Position numbers and translations under genes: made by a program
Notes under the pieces: generated by a model
Seen by the model: only the letters and a program-made list of their open reading frames with translations
The model's database searches: none
What the model was told of the DNA's origin: nothing
DNA from: Inquilinus limosus DSM 16000
GTDB lineage: Bacteria > Pseudomonadota > Alphaproteobacteria > DSM-16000 > Inquilinaceae
Reading direction: 5' to 3'
Length of the DNA: 64,000 nt
Assembly: GCF_000423185.1 (NCBI RefSeq)
Contig: NZ_AUHM01000010.1
Location: 162,386-226,385 of the forward strand
Shown here: one piece after another, positions 42,346-52,793 of the stretch
How positions within the stretch are numbered: the first letter of the stretch is position 1
Layout: every line of letters starts with the position of its first letter

Positions 42346-42800
42346 GATGTCGCCTCCGGCGCGGCGATGTGGCGCCGCGCGATCTCCTTGATCCGCTCGA
42401 CCATCGAGGCCAGGCCGTTGCGGCGGCCGCTGGTCAGATGGGTGTCGAGGCCGAGCCGGTTGAACAGTCCGCGCAGGTCCATCGCCGCCACCTCCTCCGG
42501 CCGCCGGCCGGAGAACACGCCGGTGACGATGGCGATCAGCCCCTTGACGATGCGGGCGTCGCTGTCGCCCTGGAACACGATCCGGTCCGGCGCCTGGTCC
42601 TCGGGCCGGGCGATCAGCCAGACCTGGCTCTGGCAGCCATGCACCTTGTTGGCCTCGATCCGCTCGGCCTCCGGGAACGGCGGCAGGGCGTCGCCCAGGC
42701 TGATGATATAGGCGTAGCGCTCCTCCCAGTCGTCCAGCAGGGAGAAGTTCTCCTCGAGCTCTTCCGGGGACAGTCGTGCTTGGGAGGGGGGCATCGTCAT
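42342..42800 (-). CDS. sufE: Cysteine desulfuration protein SufE
   Basis: 152-aa sulfur-transfer partner of SufS. The active cysteine is C56 in NKVHGCQSQVW, which accepts persulfide sulfur and passes it to SufB. The early LLDDWEERYAYIISLG is a family landmark. It overlaps both neighbours by 4 bp (sufS stop and sufT start). Confidence 0.95.
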   Translation of the reverse strand: MTMPPSQARLSPEELEENFSLLDDWEERYAYIISLGDALPPFPEAERIEANKVHGCQSQVWLIARPEDQAPDRIVFQGDSDARIVKGLIAIVTGVFSGRRPEEVAAMDLRGLFNRLGLDTHLTSGRRNGLASMVERIKEIARRHIAAPEATS

Positions 42801-44050
42801 TTCGCGAACAGCTTGACCACCTTGTCCAACGCCTCGGCCATCACATCGATCTCCGCCTTGGTGTTGTAAAGGCCGAAGGAGGCGCGCGCCGTGGCCGGCA
42901 GGTTCAGCCGTTCCATCAGCGGCTGGGCGCAGTGATGGCCCGCCCGCACCGCAACGCCGTGGTGGTCGATGATGGTGCCGATGTCGTGCGGATGGGCGCC
43001 ATCCATGGTGAAGGAGATGATCGAGGCGCGCTCCTGCGCCCGGCCGACGATGGTCAGGCCCGGCACGTGCGACAGCCGCTCGACGCCATAGTCCAGCAGC
43101 TCGCGCTCATGCGCGGCGATGGTGTCGAGCCCGAGCGCGGTGACGTAGTCGATCGCCGCCTTCAGCGCGATCGCCTGGGCGATGGCCGGGGTGCCGGCCT
43201 CGAACTTCGCCGGCAGGTCGGCGAAGGTGGTGCCGGCGAAGCTGACGGTGCGGATCATCTCGCCGCCGCCCTGCCAGGGCGGCATCGCCTCCAGCAGCGC
43301 CTCCCGGCCGTAGAGGATGCCGATGCCGGTCGGGCCGTACAGCTTGTGGCCGGAGAAGGCGAGGAAGTCGCAGCCCAGCGCCTGCACGTCGACCGGCATG
43401 TGGGTGACCGCCTGGGCCGCATCCAGCAGCACCTTGGCGCCGACCGCATGCGCCCGCTCGATCACCGCCTTGACCGGGACGATGGTGCCCAGCGCGTTCG
43501 ACATGTAGGTGACCGAGACCAGCCGGGTCCACGGCGACAGCAGCTTCTCGAACTCCTCGAGCAGGAAGTTGCCGTCGTCGTCGATCGGGGCGACCTTGAG
43601 CACCAGCCCCTTCTCCTGCGCCAGCAGCTGCCAGGGCACGATGTTGGAATGGTGCTCCATCACCGAGACGATGATCTCGTCCCCTTCCTTCAGGAAGGCG
43701 CGGCCATAGCTCTGGGCCACCAGGTTGATCGCCTCGGTGGTGCCGCGGGTGTAGATGATCTCCTTGATCGAGGCGGCGTTGATGAAGCGCTTCACCGCCT
43801 CGCGCGTCGCCTCGAAGGCGTCGGTCGCGGCGCCGCTGAGATAATGCAGGCCGCGATGGACGTTGGCGTATTCTTCCTCATAGACGCGGCGCTCGGCGTC
43901 GATCACCGCGCGCGGCTTCTGGGCCGAGGCGGCGTTGTCGAGATAGATCAGCGGCTTGCCGTAGACGGTGCGGGACAGGATCGGGAAATCCGCCCGCACG
44001 GCGTTCACGTCATAGGCGTTGATGCCGCTCGAATGCAGCCGCGTGTCCAT
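42797..44050 (-). CDS. sufS: Cysteine desulfurase SufS
   Basis: 417-aa PLP enzyme that takes sulfur from cysteine. The PLP lysine is in FLAFSGHKLYGPTGIG; the catalytic cysteine is in RAGHHCAQPLMERL, in the SufS (type II) context. The frame begins at a TTG at 44059, but ATG 44050 is preceded by a strong AGGAGG inside the end of sufD. It lies between sufD and sufE. Confidence 0.95.
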   Translation of the reverse strand: MDTRLHSSGINAYDVNAVRADFPILSRTVYGKPLIYLDNAASAQKPRAVIDAERRVYEEEYANVHRGLHYLSGAATDAFEATREAVKRFINAASIKEIIYTRGTTEAINLVAQSYGRAFLKEGDEIIVSVMEHHSNIVPWQLLAQEKGLVLKVAPIDDDGNFLLEEFEKLLSPWTRLVSVTYMSNALGTIVPVKAVIERAHAVGAKVLLDAAQAVTHMPVDVQALGCDFLAFSGHKLYGPTGIGILYGREALLEAMPPWQGGGEMIRTVSFAGTTFADLPAKFEAGTPAIAQAIALKAAIDYVTALGLDTIAAHERELLDYGVERLSHVPGLTIVGRAQERASIISFTMDGAHPHDIGTIIDHHGVAVRAGHHCAQPLMERLNLPATARASFGLYNTKAEIDVMAEALDKVVKLFAK

Positions 44051-44055
44051 CGGCT

Positions 44056-45387
44056 TCAACCCTCCTGGTGCCGTGTGGCGAGCCAGTGCTCGACCGCGGA
44101 TCCGAACTCCTCACGGATCGCCTCGTCGGCGACCTCCTCAAGCGCCTCGCGCAGGAAGGCCTCGACCAGCATGGCCCGGGCCGCGCGCTCCTCGATGCCG
44201 CGGCTGCGCAGGTAGAACAACGCCTCGGCGTCGATCTCGCCGACCGTGGCGCCGTGGCTGCACTTGACGTCGTCGGCATAGATCTCGAGCTCGGGCTTGC
44301 TGTCGATCTCGGCCGTCTTCGACAGCATCAGCGCCCGGTTCAGCTGGTAGCCGTCGGTGCGCTGGGCGTCGCGCCGGACGATGATCTTGCCCTGGAACAC
44401 GCCCCGGCCCTTGCCGTCCAGCACGCCCTTGAACACCTCGCGCGACCGGCAGTCCGGCACGGCATGGTCGATCAGCGTGGTGGTGTCGATGTGGCGGGTG
44501 CCGTCGGCCAGATAGGCGCCGGTGACGTGGCCGTTGCCGCCGCGGCCGGTGAAGGTCGCGACCACCTCGGTCCGCGCCAGGTCGGCACCGAGGCTGAGGG
44601 TGAAGCTGTCATAGGTGGCGTCGCGGCCGATCCGGGCGGTGCCGTTCAGCAGATGCACCGCATGCAGCCCCTCGCTCTGCCGCCGGTAGTGGCGCAGCCG
44701 GGCGCCGTCGCCGACCTCGGCCTCGACCACCGCATTGGTGAAGTAGCCTGTGCCGTCGGCGCCGTGATAGGCCTCGATCACCGTCGCCTGGCTGTTCGCG
44801 CCGGCCAGGATCAAGATGCGCGGATGGCTCGCGACCGGCGCCGCGCCGGGCGCGGTCAGGAAGACCAGGCGGACCGGCGTCTCGATCACCGCGCCGGGGG
44901 CGATGCGCAGCACCGCGCCGTCCTCGACCAGCGCCGTGTTCAGCTCGACCAGCGGCGCCGCATCCGCGGCCCCGGCGAAGCGGGATTCGACCTCGGCATC
45001 ACCCGATTCCAGCGCCGCGGCGTAGCCGTCGAGGCGCAGCCCCTTGGGCAGGCTGTCGAGATGCGACAGCTCCGGCCGCAGCCGGCCGTTGACGAAGACC
45101 ATGGACGGGCCCTGCGCCGGCACGAAGGCGCGCAGCGCCTCGGGCAGCGCGACGTCGGCGGGCGCCGTGGCACCGTTGAGGCCCAGCTTCTCCAGCCGCC
45201 GCAGGTCGGTGTATTTCCAGGCCTCCAGCTTGCGCGTCGGCAGGCCCAGGCTCTCGAACCGGGCGATGCCCGCCTCGCGGCGGCGGGCGACGGCGTTGCG
45301 GCCGACGCCGGGGAGCGCCGCACGGCTGGCGGCGAAACGGTCGCGCTGGGCGGCGACGACGGGCGAGATGGTGATCCCTTCGCTCAT
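44056..45387 (-). CDS. sufD: Fe-S cluster assembly protein SufD
   Basis: 443-aa SufB/SufD-fold beta-helix protein, part of the SufBC2D scaffold. The signature end is seen: FKGVLDGKGRGVFQGKIIVRRDAQRTDGYQLNRALMLS, then EIYADDVKCSHGATVGEIDAEALFYLRSRG, with the conserved Cys-His in KCSHG. It is 7 bp downstream of sufC. The N-terminal 150 residues are variable, as usual. Confidence 0.95.
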   Translation of the reverse strand: MSEGITISPVVAAQRDRFAASRAALPGVGRNAVARRREAGIARFESLGLPTRKLEAWKYTDLRRLEKLGLNGATAPADVALPEALRAFVPAQGPSMVFVNGRLRPELSHLDSLPKGLRLDGYAAALESGDAEVESRFAGAADAAPLVELNTALVEDGAVLRIAPGAVIETPVRLVFLTAPGAAPVASHPRILILAGANSQATVIEAYHGADGTGYFTNAVVEAEVGDGARLRHYRRQSEGLHAVHLLNGTARIGRDATYDSFTLSLGADLARTEVVATFTGRGGNGHVTGAYLADGTRHIDTTTLIDHAVPDCRSREVFKGVLDGKGRGVFQGKIIVRRDAQRTDGYQLNRALMLSKTAEIDSKPELEIYADDVKCSHGATVGEIDAEALFYLRSRGIEERAARAMLVEAFLREALEEVADEAIREEFGSAVEHWLATRHQEG

Positions 45388-45394
45388 CGCGGCC

Positions 45395-46144
45395 TCACGC
45401 GGCGGCCGGAACGATGCCGGCGTAGCCCTTCTCCTCCAGCTCCAGCGCCAGCTCCTTGCCGCCGGAGCGGACGATCCGGCCGTCGGCCATGATGTGGACG
45501 TGGTCGGGGATGATGTGGCTGAGCAGGCGCTGGTAGTGGGTGATCACCAGGAAGGCGCGGTCGGGCGAGCGCAGCTTGTTCACGCTCTCGGCCACCACCT
45601 TGAGCGCGTCGATGTCGAGGCCGCTGTCGGTCTCGTCCATCACCGCGAGGCTGGGCTCGAGCAGCGCCATCTGCAGCGCCTCGTTGCGCTTCTTCTCGCC
45701 GCCGGAGAAGCCGACATTGACCGAGCGCTTCAGCATCTCGGTGTCGATGCCCAGGCCCTTGGCCTTCTCGCGCAGCAACTTGGTGAACTGCATCGGGTCC
45801 AGCTCGGCCTCGCCGCGATGCTTGCGATGGGCGTTGTAGGCGGTGCGCAGGAAGGTGACGGTGCCGACGCCGGCGACCTCGAGCGGGTACTGGAAGGCCA
45901 GGAACAGGCCGGCGCGCGACCGATCCTCCGGCTCCAGCTCCAGCAGGTCCTCGCCGTTGAAGGTGATCGACCCTTCGGTGATGTCATAGCCCTCGCGGCC
46001 GGCGATGACGTAGCTGAGCGTCGACTTGCCGGAGCCGTTCGGCCCCATGATGGCGTGAATCTCGCCCTTGTTCACCGTGAGCGAGAGCCCCTTGAGGATC
46101 TCCTTGCCGTCGACGGCAACGTGCAGGTCCTTGATCTCCAGCAT
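45395..46144 (-). CDS. sufC: Fe-S cluster assembly ATPase SufC
   Basis: 249-aa ABC-type ATPase without membrane partners. Walker A GPNGSGKS, signature GFSGGEKKRNE and Walker B LAVMDETDSGLD are typical, with the SufC-specific DMKxx-like core replaced by DPMQFTKLLREKAKGLG. It powers SufBCD. The frame opens at 46234, but ATG 46144 starts MLEIKDLHVAV. It sits between sufB and sufD. Confidence 0.96.
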   Translation of the reverse strand: MLEIKDLHVAVDGKEILKGLSLTVNKGEIHAIMGPNGSGKSTLSYVIAGREGYDITEGSITFNGEDLLELEPEDRSRAGLFLAFQYPLEVAGVGTVTFLRTAYNAHRKHRGEAELDPMQFTKLLREKAKGLGIDTEMLKRSVNVGFSGGEKKRNEALQMALLEPSLAVMDETDSGLDIDALKVVAESVNKLRSPDRAFLVITHYQRLLSHIIPDHVHIMADGRIVRSGGKELALELEEKGYAGIVPAAA

Positions 46145-46247
46145 TCCGCGTTCCCTCGCCGCTTCACCGCGGCCTGTCCTCGAAACCATGCGGCCGCGCG
46201 ACGGCGGCAATCTCGTCACGATCTCGCCGCGCAAGCGCGGCGGGGTC

Positions 46248-47702
<1,455 letters not shown>

Positions 47703-47773
47703 GCCTCGCTCCTCAACCCCTGTGCCAGAACCGATTAACCGAGTGGGCTAGTCGGGTACTCCGATGCGGAAGG

Positions 47774-47794
47774 CCCCAAGGACGTTCCCTTGGG
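47774..47794. promoter_or_regulatory. Hairpin in the sufB leader
   Basis: Inverted repeat CCCAAGG/CCTTGGG (47775-47781 with 47788-47794) extended by imperfect AGGCC pairs, about 75 bp before sufB. It could be a leader structure; nothing more can be said. Confidence 0.3.
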
Positions 47795-47860
47795 AGGCCT
47801 GTGCTGCCGCCCTTCTTTCGCCATAGATAGGCGTTTCGGCGGCGAATGCCAGCGAAAACC

Positions 47861-47875
47861 CGACTGCGAGAGTCG
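47861..47875. promoter_or_regulatory. Possible operator upstream of sufB
   Basis: CGACT-gcgag-AGTCG is a perfect 5-5-5 inverted repeat between sufB and the ferredoxin gene. GACT/AGTC half-sites fit an IscR-type regulator, and iscR lies nearby, but the match to a consensus could not be tested. Confidence 0.3.
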
Positions 47876-47897
47876 TTCTCAGCCGCGCTCCGCTGGA

Positions 47898-47926
47898 CCC
47901 CGGCATGCGGACCGCTCATGCCGGGG
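47898..47926 (-). terminator. Hairpin downstream of the ferredoxin gene
   Basis: Perfect 10-bp stem CCCCGGCATG/CATGCCGGGG with a 9-nt loop, 9 bp past the ferredoxin stop on the minus strand. There is no T-run, so this is a probable but not certain terminator. Confidence 0.5.
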
Positions 47927-47935
47927 CCCCTTGTA

Positions 47936-48262
47936 TCACATCATGTTGTTGGTGCCGGCGGGCAGCCGCACCGTCAGCCCGTCGAGCTCGTCGCTCATGA
48001 TGATCTGGCAGCCGAGGCGCGAGGTCTTGGTCAGGCCCCAGGCGAGGTCGAGCATATCCTCCTCGTCCTCGCGCGCCGGCAGCAGCCGGTCGTACCATTC
48101 CGGCTCGACGATCACATGGCAGGTCGAACAGGCCAGCGAGCCCTCGCAGGCGCCTTCCAGATCGACGTCGTATTTGTGCGCGATCTCCATGATCGACAGC
48201 CCGGCCGGGGCGTCGATCTCGCGCCGGTTCCCGTCCGGCTCGATGAAGATGATCCTGGGCAT
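47936..48262 (-). CDS. 2Fe-2S ferredoxin (adrenodoxin/Isc type)
   Basis: 108-aa ferredoxin. The cluster cysteines follow the adrenodoxin-type pattern: [10 protein letters not shown] and the last in SRLGCQII. The acidic [12 protein letters not shown] helix is the partner-docking region. It probably supplies electrons to cluster assembly, in keeping with its place between iscR/cysteine desulfurase and sufB. Start ATG 48260-48262. It is divergent from the second RTX gene. Confidence 0.93.
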   Translation of the reverse strand: MPRIIFIEPDGNRREIDAPAGLSIMEIAHKYDVDLEGACEGSLACSTCHVIVEPEWYDRLLPAREDEEDMLDLAWGLTKTSRLGCQIIMSDELDGLTVRLPAGTNNMM

Positions 48263-48512
48263 TCCGGACCCGTGCTCCTGCTCGAAACGAGGTGTTCTAC
48301 GCAAGCTCGAAAAAGGGGGCAATGGCGATGTCGATTCCCACGAGAAGCCGCCGGAACCACCGGCCGGAGGATGGCCTCGATATGGTCCCATTTGAAACAA
48401 ATAGCGAATAGAAGGTCGAGGCATCCGGCCGCGACAATTGGCCTCCTAATACCGAGGTATGGGATCCTCAAGGCAGCACTCATTGAACCGCAGCATCACG
48501 GAGGGGGAAACG

Positions 48513-50000
48513 ATGACCGACTATGTTGGCACCGATGGGAAGGACACCCTCGTCGGCGGCGCCGGAAACGACCGGTTCTTCGGCCGGGGCGGCGACGATA
48601 CGCTGACGGGTGGCGGCGGCAACGACATCTTCGTCTTCGACGCGCGCGCGTTCGGCCAGGACACCATCACCGACTTCAACGACGGCGACAAGATCGACCT
48701 GTCGCCTCTTTACATCACCGATTTCGACACGCTGAAGCACTTCATGAAGCAGGACGGCGACGATGTCGTCATCACCTTCGGCTACGGCATGATGGAGGCC
48801 ATTCCCCCAGATCCGCCATGGCCCAACAATGAGGTCATCCGTCTCAAGAACGTCTCGTTGGACAGCCTGAGCGCCGACGACTTCGTCTTCGACACCTCCA
48901 CCACTCCGCGCTCTGTCAATGGCACGACGTTCGACGATGCCCTGTTCGGCGGCAACGGCAACGAATGGATCGACGGCGGCAACGGCAACGATGTTGTCTT
49001 CGGCGGTGGCGGCGACGACCGCATCTACCAGGGTGTCCGGGTCGACGGCGGCGCCGGGGTCGATACCGTCATCCTGGGCAACGATTTCGTTCACTGGGGT
49101 TTCTCGGCAGATCTCCAGTTCGGTGAATACACCAATGTCGAGAATGTCGACGGCACGAGCTACGACGACACCGTTCGAGGGGATCGTGGCAGCAACGTGT
49201 TGCGAGGGCTTGGCGACAACGATGCTCTCGCCGGCCGCGACGGCAACGATGTGCTCGACGGCGGCGAGGGCGCCGACAGCCTCGACGGCGGTGGCGGCAC
49301 CGACCTCGCCAACTACTGGTTCTCCCCCACCCCGTATCGGCCGGCGGTCGGGGTCACCGTGGACCTCTCTACCGGCACAGGCCGCGGCGGCGATGCCCAA
49401 GGCGACACCTTGATCGGCATCGAGAATATCTATGGCAGCTCCGAGCGCGACCACCTCATCGGCGACGCCGGAGCCAACAGGATTGTCGGCTTCTCCGGCA
49501 ATGATGTCCTCGAAGGCGGCAACGGCGACGACGTCCTGGACGGCCACGCTCACGCCGACATTATCGAGGGCGGCGACGGCAATGATACCCTCATCGGCGG
49601 CGTCGGTCATGACCGGCTGGTCGGCGGCGCCGGGAAAGACGCCATGCGCGGCGGCGATGGCATCGACCATTTCGTCTATCGCTCGGTCGACGACAGCTAT
49701 GACCCGGTTGGTGACAGCCTGGCCGCCGGCGCCAATGCCGACCGGATCGCCGACTTCAGCCAAACCCAACGGGACAAGATCGACCTGTCGGCGATCGACG
49801 CCGACGCCGGAGCATCGGGCAATCAGACTTTCACCTTCATCGGCTCCGGCTCGTACACCCACCATGCCGGCGAACTGCGCTTCGCCATCAGCAACGGCCA
49901 GACCACCGTCGCCGGCGACGTCGACGGCGACGGCACGTCCGACTTCCACATCATCCTGACCGGCGCCATCACCCTGCAGGCGACGGACTTCGTGCTGTAG
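48513..50000 (+). CDS. RTX (hemolysin-type) calcium-binding repeat protein 2
   Basis: 495-aa secreted-type protein with many RTX nonapeptides (GGAGNDRFFGRGGDDTLTGGGGNDIF, GGNGNDVVFGGGGDDRIYQG, GGNGDDVLDGHAHADIIEGGDGNDTLIGG). It has no Sec leader. The last 100 residues (DRIADFSQTQRDKIDLSAI, GSGSYTHHAGELRF, GAITLQATDFVL) form the type I secretion signal and match the first RTX protein. No enzyme domain is present. It is the only plus-strand gene in this Fe-S region, between the ferredoxin and cysteine desulfurase genes, so it looks inserted into an older cluster. ATG 48513 follows GGAGGGGG. Confidence 0.9.
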   Translation: MTDYVGTDGKDTLVGGAGNDRFFGRGGDDTLTGGGGNDIFVFDARAFGQDTITDFNDGDKIDLSPLYITDFDTLKHFMKQDGDDVVITFGYGMMEAIPPDPPWPNNEVIRLKNVSLDSLSADDFVFDTSTTPRSVNGTTFDDALFGGNGNEWIDGGNGNDVVFGGGGDDRIYQGVRVDGGAGVDTVILGNDFVHWGFSADLQFGEYTNVENVDGTSYDDTVRGDRGSNVLRGLGDNDALAGRDGNDVLDGGEGADSLDGGGGTDLANYWFSPTPYRPAVGVTVDLSTGTGRGGDAQGDTLIGIENIYGSSERDHLIGDAGANRIVGFSGNDVLEGGNGDDVLDGHAHADIIEGGDGNDTLIGGVGHDRLVGGAGKDAMRGGDGIDHFVYRSVDDSYDPVGDSLAAGANADRIADFSQTQRDKIDLSAIDADAGASGNQTFTFIGSGSYTHHAGELRFAISNGQTTVAGDVDGDGTSDFHIILTGAITLQATDFVL

Positions 50001-50116
50001 GGGAGAAGGACCGGCCGGCATTCGCGGCGATCCAGGCGTCTGAGATGCTGGACGGGCGAGCCCGCTCAGGGTTCACCAGGAGGGGGATGCCTCACATCGT
50101 TGGTGGCCCAGAATTC

Positions 50117-51214
50117 TCAGGCCACCGCGCGTCCGCGCTTCCGCTCGGCCAGCGCGATCCAGGCGGCGACGCAGCGGTCGACCGCCGCGGCGTCGGTCGT
50201 CGGCCCCAGGCTGATCCGGATCGCGCTTTCGGCCAGCTCGGCCGGCAGGCCCATCGCCTCCAGCACGTGGCTGCGCCGGACCTTGCCCGAGCTGCAGGCC
50301 GAGCCGGCGCTGACCGCGATCCCGGCGAGGTCGAGCGCCGCGACCTGGGTCTCGGCGGTGACGCCGGGCATGGCGACGCAGCTGGTGTTGGCGACGCGCG
50401 GCGCGGCGGCGCCGATTACGACGGCCCCGGCGTCGACAAGCCGCGCCTCCAACCCATCGCGCAGCGCCGCGATCCGCGGCTGGTCGGCGCGGTCGGCCAC
50501 CACGGCGGCCGCGGCGCCGAAGCCGGCGATGCCGGCGACGTTCTCGGTCCCGGCGCGGCGCCGCCCCTCCTGCGCCCCACCACGCAGCAGCGGCGCCAGC
50601 GGCAGCCCGTCGCGCAGGACCAGGACGCCGATGCCCTGCGGCCCGCCCAGCTTGTGGGCGGAGAGGCTGAGCGTATCGACATCGACCCCGACCGAGGGCA
50701 GCGCAATCCGCCCGGCAGCCTGGACCGCGTCGCAATGCACCAGCGCGCCGTGGCGGCGGGCGATGGCCGCGGCCTCGGCCACCGGCTGGATCACGCCGGT
50801 CTCGTTGTTCACCGCCATGACCGAGACGACCGCGGGCTCGGCACCGGCCGCCAGCAGGCGGTCGAGCGCGTCGAGGTCGACCCGGCCGGCGCCGTCGACC
50901 GGGATGCGCTCCGTGGCCCAGGCCAGGGCGCTGTCATGCTCGATGGCGGAGGCCAGGACGCGGCGGCGGCCGAGCCCGGTCAGCGCCAGGGCGTTGGCCT
51001 CGGTGGCGCCGCCAGTGAAGACGATCTGGGCCGGCGCGACGCCGGCCAGGGCCGCGACCCGGGCGCGGCCGGCCTCGACCAGGCGCCGGGCCTCGCGGCC
51101 GAAGCGGTGCACGGAGGACGGATTGCCAACGATCCCGAGCGCCGCGAGCATGGCGTCGCGCGCCTCCGGCAGCAGCGGCGCGGTGGCGTTGTGGTCGAGA
51201 TAGACGGGGGTCAC
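50117..51214 (-). CDS. Cysteine desulfurase, IscS/NifS type (second copy)
   Basis: 365-aa class V aminotransferase. PLP lysine in LSLSAHKLGGPQGIGVL; active cysteine in SAGSACSSGKVRRSHVL, the IscS (type I) context. YLDHNATAPLLPEARDAML begins the fold. The start is probably the GTG at 51214 after a strong GGGGAGGGG; the upstream ATG at 51229 overlaps the iscR stop. It is shorter than classical IscS, as are many such IscR-linked desulfurases. It lies right after iscR in the same direction. Confidence 0.92.
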   Translation of the reverse strand: MTPVYLDHNATAPLLPEARDAMLAALGIVGNPSSVHRFGREARRLVEAGRARVAALAGVAPAQIVFTGGATEANALALTGLGRRRVLASAIEHDSALAWATERIPVDGAGRVDLDALDRLLAAGAEPAVVSVMAVNNETGVIQPVAEAAAIARRHGALVHCDAVQAAGRIALPSVGVDVDTLSLSAHKLGGPQGIGVLVLRDGLPLAPLLRGGAQEGRRRAGTENVAGIAGFGAAAAVVADRADQPRIAALRDGLEARLVDAGAVVIGAAAPRVANTSCVAMPGVTAETQVAALDLAGIAVSAGSACSSGKVRRSHVLEAMGLPAELAESAIRISLGPTTDAAAVDRCVAAWIALAERKRGRAVA

Positions 51215-51225
51215 GGCCCCTCCCC

Positions 51226-51693
51226 TCATTCGGCGGCGACGGTCACGCCCTGCCCGGAGGGGAACAGATGGCTGGAGCCGAGCACCCGGCGGTTGACCAC
51301 GTCCTCGACCGTGACCGAGGACAGGTAGAGATGGATCTGGTTGCCCAGCTCCTCCCACAGGTCGTGGGTCAGGCAGCGGCTCTTGTCGCTGTGGCAGCCG
51401 AGCGGGCTGTGCTTCTCGCAGCGGGTCGCCTGGATCGGCTCGTCCACCGCGAAGATGATGTCCGAGATCCGCACCGTGCCGCAGGGTCGGGCCATGAGAT
51501 AGCCGCCGCCGGGCCCGCGCACGCTGCGGACCAGGCCGCCGCGGCGCAGCTTGGCGAAGAGCTGCTCCAGATACGGGAGGGAGATTTCCTGGCGGAGGGC
51601 GATGTCGGCGAGCGCCACCGGGCCTTCGGCTCCGTGCCGCGCCAGGTCGACCATCGCCATGACGGCGTAGCGTCCCTTGGTGCTCAAACGCAT
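51226..51693 (-). CDS. iscR: Fe-S cluster regulator IscR (Rrf2 family)
   Basis: 155-aa Rrf2-family repressor. The winged helix-turn-helix is in RLSTKGRYAVMAMVDLARHG through EQLFAKLRRGGLVRSVRGPGGGYLMA. The cluster cysteines C92, C100 and C107 (RCEKHSPLGCHSDKSRC) match IscR spacing closely. It senses the cell's Fe-S state and should control this locus and sufB. The open frame extends further, but ATG 51693 starts the fold. It is divergent from the hydrolase gene. Confidence 0.94.
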   Translation of the reverse strand: MRLSTKGRYAVMAMVDLARHGAEGPVALADIALRQEISLPYLEQLFAKLRRGGLVRSVRGPGGGYLMARPCGTVRISDIIFAVDEPIQATRCEKHSPLGCHSDKSRCLTHDLWEELGNQIHLYLSSVTVEDVVNRRVLGSSHLFPSGQGVTVAAE

Positions 51694-52094
51694 CTTCTGC
51701 GCCCCCAACGGCCCGGCCTGCCCGCCGGACCGGAATTGCAACTGCTGCCCGCACCGCGGACCGGATGCCGGACAGATCCGGCGGCCGGACCTGCGGCGCC
51801 ATACGCGATCCTCACCCTTGCCCGACCGGCGTGCCTCGATCATCGCGAAGACGCTTGAACACGAAGCCCGTCCCGATGCTATACGAACATTTCGCGTGGA
51901 TCGTGTGGACGGCGGTGGCCGGCACGGTCCGCGCCATGGCAGGGTGAGTGACCGCTCAAGAGTGACCGCTTAGATATAGATATCCGAGTGTCATGGTCAA
52001 GAAAGCCGCCCCCACGCGCCGCCCGTCGGCATCGCCGGATGCGGTGCCGATGATCTGGCCCGCCCCGTCGCAACTTCGAGGAGCTTAACGGCCG
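51694..52094. other. Divergent promoter region of iscR and hydrolase
   Basis: No gene was recognised in these 401 bases. On the minus strand TTGACC (52000-51995) is followed 16 bp on by TATATC (51978-51973), a likely promoter for iscR with a leader of about 270 nt. The adjacent direct repeat GAGTGACCGCT occurs at 51946-51956 and 51960-51970, a 14-bp period, which could be a protein-binding site. Confidence 0.45.
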
Positions 52095-52757
52095 ATGCCG
52101 GATGTCATCTTCAACGGATCCGAGGGACGCCTCGAAGGCCGTTACACCCCGAGCAAGCGCACCAACGCGCCGATCGCGCTCCTCCTGCACCCGGACCCGC
52201 TTGGCGGCGGGACGATGTTCAACAAGGTGGTGCACACGCTGTACCAGGCCTTCAAGAAGCACGAATTCACCGTGCTGCGCTTCAACTTCCGCGGCGTCGG
52301 CCGCAGCCAGGGCGTGCACGACCGCGGCGAGGGCGAGCTGTCCGACGCCGCCTCGGCGCTGGACTGGCTACAGGCGCTGAACCCGAACGCCGAGGCCTGC
52401 TGGGTCGGCGGCTTCTCCTTCGGCGCCTGGATCGGCATGCAGCTGCTGATGCGCCGACCGGAGATCGACGGCTTCATCTCGGTGTCGCCGCCGGCCAACA
52501 AATACGACTTCACCTTCCTGGCGCCCTGCCCGTCCTCCGGCCTGATCATCCAGGGCGACAAGGACGACCTCGTACCGCATGACTCGGTGCAGAAGCTGGT
52601 CAACAAGCTGTCGCAGCAGAAGGACATCAAGATCGACTACCGGCTGATCCCGGGGGCGAACCACTACTTCACGCTGCACAACGACCAGCTGCTGGCCCAT
52701 ATGGACGACTATCTGAGCAAGATGGTGAAACTGTCGCCGCAGCAGCCCGCGGACTGA
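52095..52757 (+). CDS. Alpha/beta hydrolase (IscR-neighbour family)
   Basis: 220-aa hydrolase of the alpha/beta fold. The nucleophile is S108 in GGFSFGAWIGM; the acid is in GDKDDLVPHDS and the histidine in PGANHYFTLH. The oxyanion region is LLLHPDPLGGGT. Proteins of this type sit beside iscR in many alphaproteobacteria; substrate unknown. Start ATG 52095. Confidence 0.9.
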   Translation: MPDVIFNGSEGRLEGRYTPSKRTNAPIALLLHPDPLGGGTMFNKVVHTLYQAFKKHEFTVLRFNFRGVGRSQGVHDRGEGELSDAASALDWLQALNPNAEACWVGGFSFGAWIGMQLLMRRPEIDGFISVSPPANKYDFTFLAPCPSSGLIIQGDKDDLVPHDSVQKLVNKLSQQKDIKIDYRLIPGANHYFTLHNDQLLAHMDDYLSKMVKLSPQQPAD

Positions 52758-52793
52758 CCGCGCGGCCTCGCGGCCGGACCAGGGGAGGACGCG

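Noticed and set aside
48513..50000. RTX repeats considered as a CRISPR or tandem DNA repeat array
   Set aside because: The periodicity is at the protein level (nonapeptides) and the DNA repeats are not exact or evenly spaced with spacers.
48480..50021. A 513-codon minus-strand frame opposite the second RTX gene
   Set aside because: Val/Ala/Asp-rich antisense of the RTX repeats; no ribosome site and no recognisable domain.
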